Part shown: in pieces, positions 45,712-54,838 of the stretch | Layout of the letters: every line of letters starts with the position of its first letter | Position numbering within the stretch: the stretch's first letter is position 1 | Source: CAZNPU01 sp964575335 | GTDB taxonomy: Bacteria; Planctomycetota; Phycisphaerae; Phycisphaerales; SM1A02 | Direction of reading: 5' to 3' | DNA length: 64,000 nucleotides | Assembly (NCBI GenBank): GCA_964575335.1 | Contig: CAZNPU010000010.1 | Location: 1 to 64,000 of the forward strand | Made by a program: the position numbers and the translations under genes | Notes under the pieces: generated by a model | Databases searched by the model: none | Seen by the model: only the letters and a program-made list of their open reading frames with translations | What the model was told of the DNA's origin: nothing

Positions 45712-47169
45712 ATGACCGGAGTACCCACCTTGACAAGCACCGCGAGCAACGGCCCCATCACGTCACACGCCGCTTCCGGAGCCGAGTCGCGCCTTTCCAG
45801 TCCGCGAAAAACATTCGTCCTCGACACCAATGTGCTGCTGCACAACCCTAATGCCATCTACATGTTCCAGGAACACGAGGTGGTCATTCCCCTTGTGGTG
45901 ATCGAAGAGCTTGATCGTTTTAAGAAAAACAATGATGACACCGGCCGCAATGCCCGGCAGGTGATTCGGGAAATCGACAAACTGCGCAACGTCGGCCGGC
46001 TGTTCGAGGGCGTGCCGCTGAACGACATGGGCGGCACCCTTCGTGTCGATCGATGCGACCAGTCGCTGCCGTACATGGACATCGATATAGTCGACAACCG
46101 CATTCTAGCGGTGGCGCTGTCGCTGCACAGTCAGGGCAAGAAGACGATCTTCATTTCCAAGGACATCAACGCGCGGGTCAAAGGCGATGCGCTGGGCGTG
46201 GCGGTGGAGGATTTCGAAGCCGATCGCGTCGATACCGACTGGCTGTACACCGGGCAGGCTGAGGTCGCTGTGCCGAGTGAATTGATTGATGATCTGTACA
46301 ACGAGCGGCAGTTGCTGCTGGAGCGTGTGCAGCCGTACATGACAGCGGAGCGTGAAGACGGCGAGAAGCTGGCCGTTTCGCTTTTTACGAATCAGTTTCT
46401 GCTGCTGCGCGACGACTCCGATGAGTCGCACACAGGTCTGGCGCGTGTGCTCGCGGATACGGGGCATCTGATTCCCGTCGCCGGACCGCGGCGGCCGATC
46501 TTCGGCATCATGGCTCGCAACGTGCAGCAGACCATGGCGATGGATTTGCTGCTGGACGATGAGATTCGTCTGGTGACGCTGCTTGGCACGGCTGGCACGG
46601 GGAAAACGCTGCTCGCTCTGGCTGCGGGCATGCACAAGGTGTATAAGGATGAGCGTTACGACAAACTGCTGGTGGCCCGGCCCATCATGCCGCTGGGGCG
46701 CGACATCGGTTACCTGCCCGGCTCAAAAGATGAAAAGCTGGAAATGTGGATGCAGCCGATTTTCGACAATCTGGCGTATCTGCTCTCCACACGCGGCAGT
46801 CATCTGGATCATGCCGAAAGTCACACGACCGAGCAGCGCATCAAGCAGCTTGTAGCCGGCGGCAAACTGGTGCTGGAAGCGCTGACCTACATTCGAGGCC
46901 GATCCATTCCCCATCAGTTCATGATCGTGGATGAGGTGCAGAACCTGACGCCGCATGAAGTCAAAACCATCATCAGCCGCGTCGGCGACGGCACGAAGAT
47001 CGTGCTCACCGGCGACATCAATCAGATCGACAACCCGTATCTGGACGCGTCATCCAACGGCTTGAGCCACGTCATCGAGCGCATGAAGGGGCAGGCCATG
47101 GCAGGACACGTGACGTTGACGAAAACCGAACGAAGCAGTCTCGCCAGCCTCGCAGCGGAAATTCTGTAA
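45712..47169 (+). CDS. PIN-domain/PhoH-family ATPase (PhoH2/YlaK type)
   Basis: The N-terminal PIN nuclease domain reads TFVLDTNVLLHNPNAI, VVIEELDRFKK and DIVDNRILAVAL with the acidic metal residues. The C-terminal PhoH ATPase has LGTAGTGKTLLALAAG (Walker A), KLLVARPIMPLGRDIGYLPG, and FMIVDEVQNLTPHEVKTIISRVGDGTKIVLTGD (Walker B and sensor). PhoH2 proteins of this architecture are RNA unwinding and cleaving enzymes. Start is uncertain between ATG 45661 and 45712. The latter has GGAGG 13 bases upstream. From 45712 the product is 485 residues, close to B. subtilis YlaK. Confidence 0.92.
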   Translation: MTGVPTLTSTASNGPITSHAASGAESRLSSPRKTFVLDTNVLLHNPNAIYMFQEHEVVIPLVVIEELDRFKKNNDDTGRNARQVIREIDKLRNVGRLFEGVPLNDMGGTLRVDRCDQSLPYMDIDIVDNRILAVALSLHSQGKKTIFISKDINARVKGDALGVAVEDFEADRVDTDWLYTGQAEVAVPSELIDDLYNERQLLLERVQPYMTAEREDGEKLAVSLFTNQFLLLRDDSDESHTGLARVLADTGHLIPVAGPRRPIFGIMARNVQQTMAMDLLLDDEIRLVTLLGTAGTGKTLLALAAGMHKVYKDERYDKLLVARPIMPLGRDIGYLPGSKDEKLEMWMQPIFDNLAYLLSTRGSHLDHAESHTTEQRIKQLVAGGKLVLEALTYIRGRSIPHQFMIVDEVQNLTPHEVKTIISRVGDGTKIVLTGDINQIDNPYLDASSNGLSHVIERMKGQAMAGHVTLTKTERSSLASLAAEIL

Positions 47170-47522
47170 CACGTATACCTCAATAGTCGTTGGCTTGAGC
47201 CAGCATATTGCATTGCCATGACACCACTCGCTGCGCATGGCAGGCGATAGAGGATGAGTTTTCGTTTGGTGAATCAGCTGTGGCCGCGCTGATGACGCAC
47301 AATGCGTTTTTGATCTGGTAAGGGAGCGTCAAGGTAAGGGCTTGCTGAATCGTGATCCGTCACGAAGAGCCCAGCATGTTGACATTACAGCGGGGGACGA
47401 ATTGCCGCCAGAAAGGATGTTGCGGCTGAGATTGTCAAGCTATACTGGCGGGCAGCCGATTTTTTGGGAAGCGATCGGCGTATGAACCCGCAAGTTACCC
47501 CAAGCAGGTGGGAGGTCAGCGT
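47170..47522. other. Intergenic region upstream of the BI-1-like gene
   Basis: About 350 bases with no supported gene. A TATACT box at 47441-47446 lies 77 bases before the start codon, with a mediocre TTGCGG (47420-47425) 15 bases upstream. This is the most likely promoter of the BI-1-like gene, with low certainty. A short TGGCT-TG-AGCCA repeat near 47193-47204 follows the PhoH-like gene. Confidence 0.4.
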
Positions 47523-48353
47523 ATGTGGCAGTCATCAAATCCGGTTCTCGTGAACAACGACGCCTTTGAACAGTATTACGGCCGGAACGGGATCAACGTG
47601 AACGAGCAGGCGAACGTGACCACGCTACAGGGCGTGGTGAACAAAACCGCGATTCTGATCACCGTAGCGGTGGCAGCAGGCATGCTGGGGTACTGGCTGT
47701 TGCGTCAGTTCCCCGCCACGCCGGTGATTCTCATCAGCTGCATCGCCTCGATGGTGGTCTGCTTCGGCGTCGGGCTGGTGCTGAGTCGTAAGCCGCAGCT
47801 TGCGGTGACGCTTGCGCCGGTATACGCCATGGTCGAAGGGGTGTTTCTCGGCGCGCTCAGTTCCGCGCTGGACCTCTGGCTTGAGGGTTTGAAGATCGCA
47901 GCGCTGGGCGGGGTCGCGCTGCAGGCGTTCATCATCACCATCAGCATTGTGCTGGCTATGCTCGCGCTGTACTCGGCTCGCGTTCTTCAGCCGACGCGGA
48001 TGTTCGTGTCGATGGTGAAAGTGGCCACACTGGGCATCATGATCACGTATGCGCTGACCTGGGTTGCGTATCTGCTGTTCAATACCGACTTGCCTTTCAT
48101 CGGTCTGTCCAGCGCATTTGGCAGCGGATGGACGCCGCTGATCGGTTTGGGCATCAACGTGTTAATCCTCGGCGTCGCGTCGATGTGGCTGATCATCGAT
48201 TTCAAGATGATTGAAGACAACATCAGCGCAGCTGCGCCAAAGTACATGGAGTGGTACTGCGGCTTTGCGCTGCTGGTCACGATCGCGTGGATTTATTACG
48301 AAGCGTTGAAGCTTGTATTCCGCCTGGCGATTCTGCTGAGCAATCGCGAATGA
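47523..48353 (+). CDS. Bax inhibitor-1/YccA-family integral membrane protein
   Basis: The ATG at 47523 has GGAGG 7-8 bases upstream and is preferred to the GTG at 47508. The 276-residue protein has seven hydrophobic segments, for example AILITVAVAAGMLGYWLL, VILISCIASMVVCFGVGLVL, VALQAFIITISIVLAMLAL, and a last segment CGFALLVTIAWIYYEALKL typical of the YccA/YbhL branch of BI-1 (TMBIM) proteins. These are pH-sensitive Ca2+ leak channels or FtsH regulators in characterised cases. The role here is unknown. It converges on ribB. Confidence 0.9.
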   Translation: MWQSSNPVLVNNDAFEQYYGRNGINVNEQANVTTLQGVVNKTAILITVAVAAGMLGYWLLRQFPATPVILISCIASMVVCFGVGLVLSRKPQLAVTLAPVYAMVEGVFLGALSSALDLWLEGLKIAALGGVALQAFIITISIVLAMLALYSARVLQPTRMFVSMVKVATLGIMITYALTWVAYLLFNTDLPFIGLSSAFGSGWTPLIGLGINVLILGVASMWLIIDFKMIEDNISAAAPKYMEWYCGFALLVTIAWIYYEALKLVFRLAILLSNRE

Positions 48354-48420
48354 TGCCTGACGCGCCGGGGAAGCGTTGGGCGTTCAAGCTTCAACACTAC
48401 TGTTATTGAAGTTCGGTTTT

Positions 48421-49617
48421 CTACCCGATCTCAACGTGCTCGACGATTTCCAGCCCGAAGCCGTGCAGGCCCGGGTAAGGCTGGGGGTTGTTGGTGAGCA
48501 GCCGCAGGCGGGTGAGGCCGAGATCGCGAAGAATTTGACCGCCGATGCCGATCTCGCGCTGGTCCAGCGGCACGGCTCGCCCCGCAACGCCGTCGGCCCG
48601 CGTAAGGTCCGGAGCGTTGATGTTTTCGCCTTGCGATGGCCGGCGAATCCGTTGCAGGCGTGCGCGAAGGTCGTCGCCGATGCCTTCCGGGCGCACGTAC
48701 ACCAGTGCGCCCCGGCCGGCGTCCTGAATCATCTGCAGCGATTTGCGCAGCCGCTTGCCGGTGGGATTGGTGGCTTCTTCAAAAATGTCGCCCAGCAGAT
48801 CGCGGCGGTGCACACGCACCAGCACCGGTTCATCCACAGCCTTGGCCATGCCGGTTGACGGATCGATTTCACCGATGCCGCCGGTGGTGAATACCAGGTG
48901 GGGCAGGGGATCGATCGCGCTTTGATAGGCGATGAGATTGAACCGGCCGCAGGATGTGTCAATCGGCGTGCCCTCGATCGGCGCGATGCGTTCGATGAGC
49001 GTTTCCCGCGCCAGGCGATATTCGATGATCTGCTCAACGGAACACATCTTGAGGTTGTACTGGGCACAGATGCGTTCGAGGTCGGGCATGCGCGCCATTT
49101 CGCCATCTTCTTTGACCACCTCGATAATGACCGCGCTGGGGTGCAGCCCGGCCAGGCGAGCCAAATCGATGCTGCCTTCGGTCTGGCCGGTGCGCACCAG
49201 CACCCCGCCGTCGCGGGCGCGAAGGGGGTTGATATGGCCAGGACGCACAAAGTCATCGGCGGTAGTGGCGGGGTCGATCAGCAGTTGGATCGTCTTGACG
49301 CGGTCGGGGGCCGACACGCCGGTGCCGACGCCGTGCTTGGGATGGCCATCCACACTGACGGTGAGCGGCGTGCCCCACATGCTGTTGTTGCTGGTCGATT
49401 GGGGTTGGAGGTCCAAACGGTCGCAGTCGGCTCGGGTGAGCGACACGCAAAGGTATCCGCCGCCGACGCGGGTCATGAAGTTGATGATTTCAGGCGTGAC
49501 CTTCTCCGCAGCGCAGACAAAGTCGCCTTCGTTTTCGCGGTTTTCATCATCCACGAGCACGACGACCTTACCGGCTCGAAGCTCGTCAAGAATCTCTGGA
49601 ATGGGTGATAGTGGCAT
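48421..49617 (-). CDS. ribB: 3,4-dihydroxy-2-butanone-4-phosphate synthase with degenerate GTP cyclohydrolase II-like domain
   Basis: The N-terminal ~200 residues are RibB: LVDDENRENEGDFVCAAE (acidic metal site), SVDGHPKHGVGTGVSAPDR and FVRPGHINPLRARDGGVL. The usual GHTEA has become GQTEGS (Gln145), changing a His that binds metal in characterised RibB. The C-terminal ~190 residues align with RibA (GTP cyclohydrolase II), but its zinc cysteines are gone: the CxTGD...RCDC region reads LVRVHRRDLLGDIFEEATNP. The GRGIGL motif is also altered. Only the end (GGQILRDLGLTRLRLLTNNP) is well kept. This resembles the RibBX variant with an inactive RibA domain. Start ATG at 49617. Confidence 0.88.
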   Translation of the reverse strand: MPLSPIPEILDELRAGKVVVLVDDENRENEGDFVCAAEKVTPEIINFMTRVGGGYLCVSLTRADCDRLDLQPQSTSNNSMWGTPLTVSVDGHPKHGVGTGVSAPDRVKTIQLLIDPATTADDFVRPGHINPLRARDGGVLVRTGQTEGSIDLARLAGLHPSAVIIEVVKEDGEMARMPDLERICAQYNLKMCSVEQIIEYRLARETLIERIAPIEGTPIDTSCGRFNLIAYQSAIDPLPHLVFTTGGIGEIDPSTGMAKAVDEPVLVRVHRRDLLGDIFEEATNPTGKRLRKSLQMIQDAGRGALVYVRPEGIGDDLRARLQRIRRPSQGENINAPDLTRADGVAGRAVPLDQREIGIGGQILRDLGLTRLRLLTNNPQPYPGLHGFGLEIVEHVEIG

Positions 49618-49718
49618 GGGGATAGTGTAGGACAGATCCCCGTCTTGCTTCCTGCTGTCTGCGGTCTTCACGTGCGCGGTGTCGGCGTCGTTGGCAAGTG
49701 CGACTACCATGGTGGGCT

Positions 49719-50933
49719 ATGGCAACCAAGGCGCATTCACAACGAACCGTTCATGAAGAGTGGCTTCGAGAAGTGACCGCTCTTCCCACCGCAGCAGGGC
49801 GCGAGCAGCGTGTCATTGCGTGGGTGAAAAACTGGGTCAGAAAACGCCGCAATCTGCAGCTTCGCGAAGATCGGGCGGGAAACCTGATCATCACCCGGCT
49901 GGCGAAGACCGGCCGCCGGAAATCCTCGCCCGCGCCGCTTTTTATCACAGCCCATCTCGATCATCCGGCGTTCGTCGTGCGCAGCATGCTCAACGACCGC
50001 GAGGTCGAGTTGGAATTCCGCGGTGGCGTCAACGATCCGTACTTTGACAATGCCGAGATCGAAATCTTCGATCAGCATGATCGCGTTCATCGTGCGAGCA
50101 TTGACGCTCTGGATTCACGCGCCAAGCCGTTCAAACGTGTCATCGCGCGCCTTGACTCGTCTGCCGATTCGCTCATGCCCGGCGATGTCGGGCGGTGGGT
50201 GTTTGAAGGCGGCGGCGAACTGCCGCGCGTTGAGAATGGCTTGCTTTACACGCATGCCTGCGATGATCTGGCGGCAGTGGCCGCAGCGTTGGCTACGCTC
50301 GATGTGCTGCGCAACCGCAAGGGCATGGAGCACGTGGGCGTGCTGCTGACGCGGGCCGAGGAGATCGGCTTTGTCGGAGCGATCGCTGCATGCAAACACA
50401 AGAGCGTTCCCAAGTCATCTCGCCTGATCTGTCTGGAGAATTCTCGCAGCTTTGCCGAGTCGCCGATCGGCGGCGGCCCCATTGTGCGCGTGGGCGACAA
50501 GATGAGCGTCTTCGAGCCGACGCTCACAAATCGCATCAGCCTGCTGCTGATGGAGCATCAGAAGTCGCACCCGGAATTCAAATGGCAGCGCAAACTCATG
50601 CCCGGCGGCACGTGCGAGGCTACCGCGTTCAGCACCTTCGGGTATCAGTCGACCTGTCTGTGTCTGCCGCTTGGCAACTATCACAACATGACAGACATTG
50701 ACGGCGTGGCTGGCGGCAAGCGGCCGGCGAAGGTGGGGCCGGAATTCATCAGCGTGGATGATTACCACGGCCTGATCGAGATGCTGATCGTGTGCGCACG
50801 GCTGCTTGATTCAGCAAAAACACCATCGCTGAAGGATCGCATGGACAACCTGTTGCGCAATCATGCCTTTGTGCTGGCCGATGAGGCTGTCGTGTCAGGA
50901 GCGCGAAAGCGATCGCCTGCTCGTCGACGATAG
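49719..50933 (+). CDS. M42/M28-like metallo-aminopeptidase family protein
   Basis: The 404-residue product (ATG 49719; the frame opens at 49698) has the co-catalytic metal pattern of M42/M20-clan peptidases: FITAHLDHPAFVV (His and Asp), THACDDLAAVAAALATL (bridging Asp), LLTRAEEIGFVGAIAA (catalytic Glu-Glu) and a C-terminal LGNYHNMTD (last His). LICLENSRSF occupies the place of the fourth ligand. The PDZ-like insert domain typical of M42 is present between residues ~95 and 190. Family members are dodecameric aminopeptidases. Specificity is unknown. It is divergent from ribB. Confidence 0.82.
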   Translation: MATKAHSQRTVHEEWLREVTALPTAAGREQRVIAWVKNWVRKRRNLQLREDRAGNLIITRLAKTGRRKSSPAPLFITAHLDHPAFVVRSMLNDREVELEFRGGVNDPYFDNAEIEIFDQHDRVHRASIDALDSRAKPFKRVIARLDSSADSLMPGDVGRWVFEGGGELPRVENGLLYTHACDDLAAVAAALATLDVLRNRKGMEHVGVLLTRAEEIGFVGAIAACKHKSVPKSSRLICLENSRSFAESPIGGGPIVRVGDKMSVFEPTLTNRISLLLMEHQKSHPEFKWQRKLMPGGTCEATAFSTFGYQSTCLCLPLGNYHNMTDIDGVAGGKRPAKVGPEFISVDDYHGLIEMLIVCARLLDSAKTPSLKDRMDNLLRNHAFVLADEAVVSGARKRSPARRR

Positions 50934-51031
50934 GACTGGCGTCCGCCGGAAAACATCGTGTTGTTCTGCAAGGAAACCGCTACGATCAAGCGTGCGAAAA
51001 AACGACTCGTACATCGAAGGAAAAAGACACC

Positions 51032-51547
51032 ATGCCTGCCACCACCAGCCCCGCGACTGAATATTTTGCCCACTGTCTGAATATCACGCTTAGTTATGCT
51101 GAGCGGGTGTTGGATGGCATTCCCGCTGACACCTTCGCTCACATGCCGCATCCTGGGATGAACCATCCAGCATTCTGCATCGGGCATCTTTCACTGTATC
51201 CCGCCCGTATTCTGACCATGCTTGGGCGGCCGGAGCTCGCGGTGGAAAAGCCGGGCTGGCCTGAACTGTTCCAGGCCGGCGTGGCGTGCGTTGAACAGGA
51301 CGGTCGATATCCCGGCAAGGATGAACTGGTTGCTCATTACTTTGAAGGCTATCGCACGGTTGGCGAGATTCTTCCCGAAGTAACAGAGCAAACGCTGCAA
51401 CAGCCCAACCCGATAGAAGGTCGACTGAAAACGTTGCTGCCCACCGTCGGCGCGATGGTGAACTTCATGCTGAACAATCACCAGATGGTACATTTGGGTC
51501 AGATCAGCGCCTGGCGTCGCGCGATGGGTATGGGTTCAGCAATGTAA
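51032..51547 (+). CDS. DinB-like four-helix-bundle protein
   Basis: The 171-residue protein has AAGGA 9 bases before its ATG. It shows the DinB/YfiT metal-dependent hydrolase fold pattern: an N-terminal helix (FAHCLNITLSYAERVLDGIP), NHPAFCIGHLSLYPARI with a metal His, and a C-terminal FMLNNHQMVHLGQISAWRRAMG with two His at i and i+4. Characterised relatives are thiol S-transferases using bacillithiol or mycothiol, which may be relevant to the YpdA-like gene at 10462, but this is inference. It stands alone. Confidence 0.8.
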   Translation: MPATTSPATEYFAHCLNITLSYAERVLDGIPADTFAHMPHPGMNHPAFCIGHLSLYPARILTMLGRPELAVEKPGWPELFQAGVACVEQDGRYPGKDELVAHYFEGYRTVGEILPEVTEQTLQQPNPIEGRLKTLLPTVGAMVNFMLNNHQMVHLGQISAWRRAMGMGSAM

Positions 51548-51687
51548 GTCCGGGCGGAAAAACATACACAATCGCAAGGTAAAGAGATCGTTTCGTTTAC
51601 AGTTTTGCAGCCCGCATGCTCGCTCAAAGCCCATCATGAACGGCGTACGGTGAGAAACTCACGTCAAACTTCTGCGATAAACCTTCC

Positions 51688-52698
51688 ATGACCGCTTCAT
51701 CGGTTGAACCAGTCGCCTCGCAATCGCGCTTGATGGTGCTGCTGTTCACCGATTTAGTCGGCTCAACGCAACTGAAGGCGGAACTGGGTACGGGCGTCTA
51801 TGCTGCGCTGGCCGCTAGGCATGATGAAATTTTCCGCCGCATCATCGCTGCATCGCCCGGAGCGGAGATTCTTAAAGACCTTGGCGACGGGTTTATGGTG
51901 CGCTTCGACACTGCCAGCCAGGCGGTTCGGGCGGCGCTGTTGTTTCAATATGCAATCGCGACCGAACCGTGGAAACCCGTTCCGCTGCACGTGCGCATTG
52001 GTCTGCATCTTGGCGAAGTGACCGACCTCGGCGAGGACGTGCTGGGCAAGGTGAAGGTGGTCGGGCTCGCTGCGGATATGGCGGCTCGGCTGATGAGCCT
52101 CGCGCTGCCGAATCAGATTCTGCAGACGCGCGCTGCTTTCGACGAATCCCGCCAGTATCAGCGTGTGCATCCTCTGGCTGAAGATCACAACGGCATTGGT
52201 GCGATGCCGGGAACCTTCACGGCGCCTACATTGCGATGGGTGGCTCACGGACCGTATCTGTTCAAAGGTGTGGATGAACCGGTTGAGGTATTTGAGGTGG
52301 GGGCTGAAGGCATTGCGCCGCTCACGCCGCCGCCCGATTCTGACAAGGCGCGCCGCGCGGTGCGCATCGATGAAGAAGAAACGCTCGGCTGGCGACCGGC
52401 GATCGGCCTTGATATTCCCAACCGCTCATTCTGGCATCTTGACCGCAAGCTCGGCGAGGGCGGCTTTGGCGAAGTCTGGCTCGGATCGAACTCCAAGACC
52501 CGCGAACGCCGTGTGTTCAAGTTCTGCTTTGATGCGGAGCGATTGCGTTCGTTCCGGCGGGAACTCACGCTGGTGCGACTGCTGCGGGAAGCTTTGGGCA
52601 ACCGCGCCGACATCGCGCGGCTGTATGAAGGAAGTGCATCTCGAAAACGCGCCGTACTACCTGGAAAGCGAATACAGCGAGCTTGGCAATCTCACTGA
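51688..52698 (+). CDS. 5' part of a frameshifted gene: class III nucleotide cyclase plus start of Ser/Thr kinase
   Basis: Residues 10-190 form a class III adenylate/guanylate cyclase domain: VLLFTDLVGSTQLK (first metal Asp), ILKDLGDGFMVRF (second metal Asp, with the Lys often used for ATP), VRIGLHLGEV and VVGLAADMAARLMSLA, where Asp sits at the usual Asn position and the transition-state Arg is kept. From about residue 250 a Ser/Thr kinase begins: LGEGGFGEVWLG (P-loop) and VFKF (Lys). The frame leaves the kinase sequence at about 52630 and ends in 23 nonsense residues. Removing one base of GAAGGAAG (52627-52634) joins it to the next frame. Confidence 0.85.
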   Translation: MTASSVEPVASQSRLMVLLFTDLVGSTQLKAELGTGVYAALAARHDEIFRRIIAASPGAEILKDLGDGFMVRFDTASQAVRAALLFQYAIATEPWKPVPLHVRIGLHLGEVTDLGEDVLGKVKVVGLAADMAARLMSLALPNQILQTRAAFDESRQYQRVHPLAEDHNGIGAMPGTFTAPTLRWVAHGPYLFKGVDEPVEVFEVGAEGIAPLTPPPDSDKARRAVRIDEEETLGWRPAIGLDIPNRSFWHLDRKLGEGGFGEVWLGSNSKTRERRVFKFCFDAERLRSFRRELTLVRLLREALGNRADIARLYEGSASRKRAVLPGKRIQRAWQSH

Positions 52699-54838
52699 AT
52701 GGGCTGAAGCGAACGGCGGCATCAGCAATGTTCCCCTGTCGCTTCGGCTGGATATCATTCGCCGTGTGGCCGACGCCATTGCCGCTGCGCACGGTGTGGG
52801 CGTATTGCACAAAGATATCAAGCCGTCGAACATTCTGATGTATCGCACCGAAGACGGCGACATAAGGCCGCAGATCGCGGACTTCGGCATCGGCGTGCTC
52901 GCGGACCCCGCGCAGCTCAAAAGCCGCAACATCAGCGTTACAGGGTTTACTGCCACGAGCCTGACGGAGAACTATTCCAGCCGTACTGGCACGCGCATGT
53001 ATGCCCCGCCGGAAGCGATGCTCAATATGCCCTTTACCGTTCAGGGCGATGTGTATGCGCTGGGGGTGATGCTGTATCAAATGGTCGTGGGTGATCTGAA
53101 CAGACCTCTTGCGGAAGGATGGGACTGCGACATTGCCGATCCGTTGCTGCGGCAAGACATTGCTGCATGTGTGCAGGGCGATCCGGCGCGTCGCCTCGGC
53201 AGCGCAAGAGAACTGGCTGACCGTCTGCTGCAACTGCCGCAACGGCGCAAGGCGATGCGCTGGCAGCGCATCTTTCGTGGGAGCGCAGCGGCCGTGGTGG
53301 CGCTGTTCATTTTGCTGGTGGCATCGGGTTTGTGGATCATGCGTGAGCAGAAGCTTCGCAGCCACGCTGAGCGCGAACACAGGCGTGCGCTGGATGCTGA
53401 AGCCGTTGCCCTGCAGGAACGCGACAATGCCTTGCGCGCTCACGAAACCGCCCATGCGGTCAGCAATTTTCTCCAGGACATGCTTGCGTCGGTCGATCCG
53501 GCCAAAGCGCAGGGACGCGAAATCACCGTCAGGGAACTGCTCGACAGCGCCGCGAACACCCTCGGCGATGCGCTGCGCGATCGACCCGATGTGGAAGGCG
53601 AAATTCGCCACACCATCGGCCAGACTTATTACACCCTCGGACGATATCCGCAAGCCAAAGAGCAGCTGGCAATTGCGCTGGAGCGGCGGCTGCAGACGCA
53701 TGGCGAAGCGCATGCGGAAACGATCGTTGCGATGGATTCGCTTGGCGTATTGCATCTCATGCTCGGTGAGCTTGATGAAGCTGAGGCGCTGTTCACCAAA
53801 GGGCTTGAACTTGCCCGGAAGACACTTGGGCCGGAAGACCCGCGCACGCTGGCTGCGATGGATCACATGGCCCTGCTGCTGCAGGATCGCGGACGCTATC
53901 TCGAAGCCGAGCAACTGCATCGCGAATCGCTTGAAATCCGCAGAAACGTCCTCGGGCCGGATCATCTCGATACGCTGTCGCAGATCGTCTCGCTGGCTGA
54001 TGTCATGGAAGACACCGGCAAGGCTGAAGAAGCGGTGCGTATGAGCGCAGAAGGCATTGTGCTGGCCAAGCAGTCGCTCGGGCCGACGCATCCGATCACG
54101 TTCAGTTTGATGAGCATCAATGCCTCAGGGCTGTATCAGCTTGGCCGATATGAAGAATCAGAGCGGATTTCGCGTGAGGTGATCGGTGGGCGTATCCGGG
54201 TCCTGGGCGAAGCCCATCCGCAAACGCTGGTGTCACGCAACGCATTAGCCTTGACGCTGGAACAGATGGGCCGGCACGATGAGGCGGCTGCGGAGTTGCG
54301 CCAGATTGTCGAACTTGCAGAGCAGACGCTGCCTCCGGGTCACGATTCGATCCTTACGTACATGGGCAACCTGGCGCGAAGCGAACATTTGCGCGGCAAC
54401 CTGGATGAAGCAGAGCGTCTGATGCGGCACGTGCTGGAAGTTCATCGGCACATGCACGGCGAAGACGCGCAGAGCACGCTGTTTGACATCAACAATCTGG
54501 CGCGGCTTCTGCTCGATCGCCACAAGCCTCAGGATGCGCTGCCGCTTTTTGAGCAGGTCGTCGCGGGTATGGATCGATCCTTGCCCGACGGGCATTGGAT
54601 CCGCGCCGCTGCGCGGGTCAATCTTGGCGAATGCCTGCGGCTGCTTGAGCGGTATGACGAAGCGCTATCGATGCTGAATGCCGGCTACGCGGGGCTGCAG
54701 ACGTCGCTTGGAGCGCAGCATAACCGCACCCGGAACGCTGCAGCATTGCTGGCCGATCTGTATCAGGCAATGGGGCGGGATGCTGATGCGCAGCAGTGGC
54801 GCGCAAAAGCCCAGCCCATGGATAAGGATGCGAGCTAA
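52622..54838 (+). CDS. 3' part of the frameshifted gene: kinase C-lobe, membrane segment and TPR repeats
   Basis: This frame continues the kinase directly: EVHLENAPYYLESEYSEL, the catalytic loop VLHKDIKPSNILM (HKD in place of HRD), IADFGIG (DFG) and RTGTRMYAPPEA. One transmembrane segment follows (AAAVVALFILLVASGLWIM). The C-terminal ~480 residues have about nine tetratricopeptide repeats of the kinesin-light-chain type (LGRYPQAKEQLAIALE, LGELDEAEALFTKGLE, RGRYLEAEQLHRESLE and others). The TPRs are on the outer side of the membrane if the kinase is inside. The frame is open from 52163, but the upstream part is antiframe noise. Intact, the gene would encode about 1049 residues. Confidence 0.85.
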   Translation, partial: CMKEVHLENAPYYLESEYSELGNLTEWAEANGGISNVPLSLRLDIIRRVADAIAAAHGVGVLHKDIKPSNILMYRTEDGDIRPQIADFGIGVLADPAQLKSRNISVTGFTATSLTENYSSRTGTRMYAPPEAMLNMPFTVQGDVYALGVMLYQMVVGDLNRPLAEGWDCDIADPLLRQDIAACVQGDPARRLGSARELADRLLQLPQRRKAMRWQRIFRGSAAAVVALFILLVASGLWIMREQKLRSHAEREHRRALDAEAVALQERDNALRAHETAHAVSNFLQDMLASVDPAKAQGREITVRELLDSAANTLGDALRDRPDVEGEIRHTIGQTYYTLGRYPQAKEQLAIALERRLQTHGEAHAETIVAMDSLGVLHLMLGELDEAEALFTKGLELARKTLGPEDPRTLAAMDHMALLLQDRGRYLEAEQLHRESLEIRRNVLGPDHLDTLSQIVSLADVMEDTGKAEEAVRMSAEGIVLAKQSLGPTHPITFSLMSINASGLYQLGRYEESERISREVIGGRIRVLGEAHPQTLVSRNALALTLEQMGRHDEAAAELRQIVELAEQTLPPGHDSILTYMGNLARSEHLRGNLDEAERLMRHVLEVHRHMHGEDAQSTLFDINNLARLLLDRHKPQDALPLFEQVVAGMDRSLPDGHWIRAAARVNLGECLRLLERYDEALSMLNAGYAGLQTSLGAQHNRTRNAAALLADLYQAMGRDADAQQWRAKAQPMDKDAS

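Noticed and set aside
48350..48420. CTTCAA...TTGAAG repeat between the BI-1-like gene and ribB as a shared terminator
   Set aside because: Six-base arms with an 11-base AT-rich loop and no proper T-run on either strand; too weak to call.
52565..54091. 508-codon minus-strand frame opposite the kinase-TPR gene
   Set aside because: No recognisable domain, and it is antisense to clear kinase and TPR motifs.
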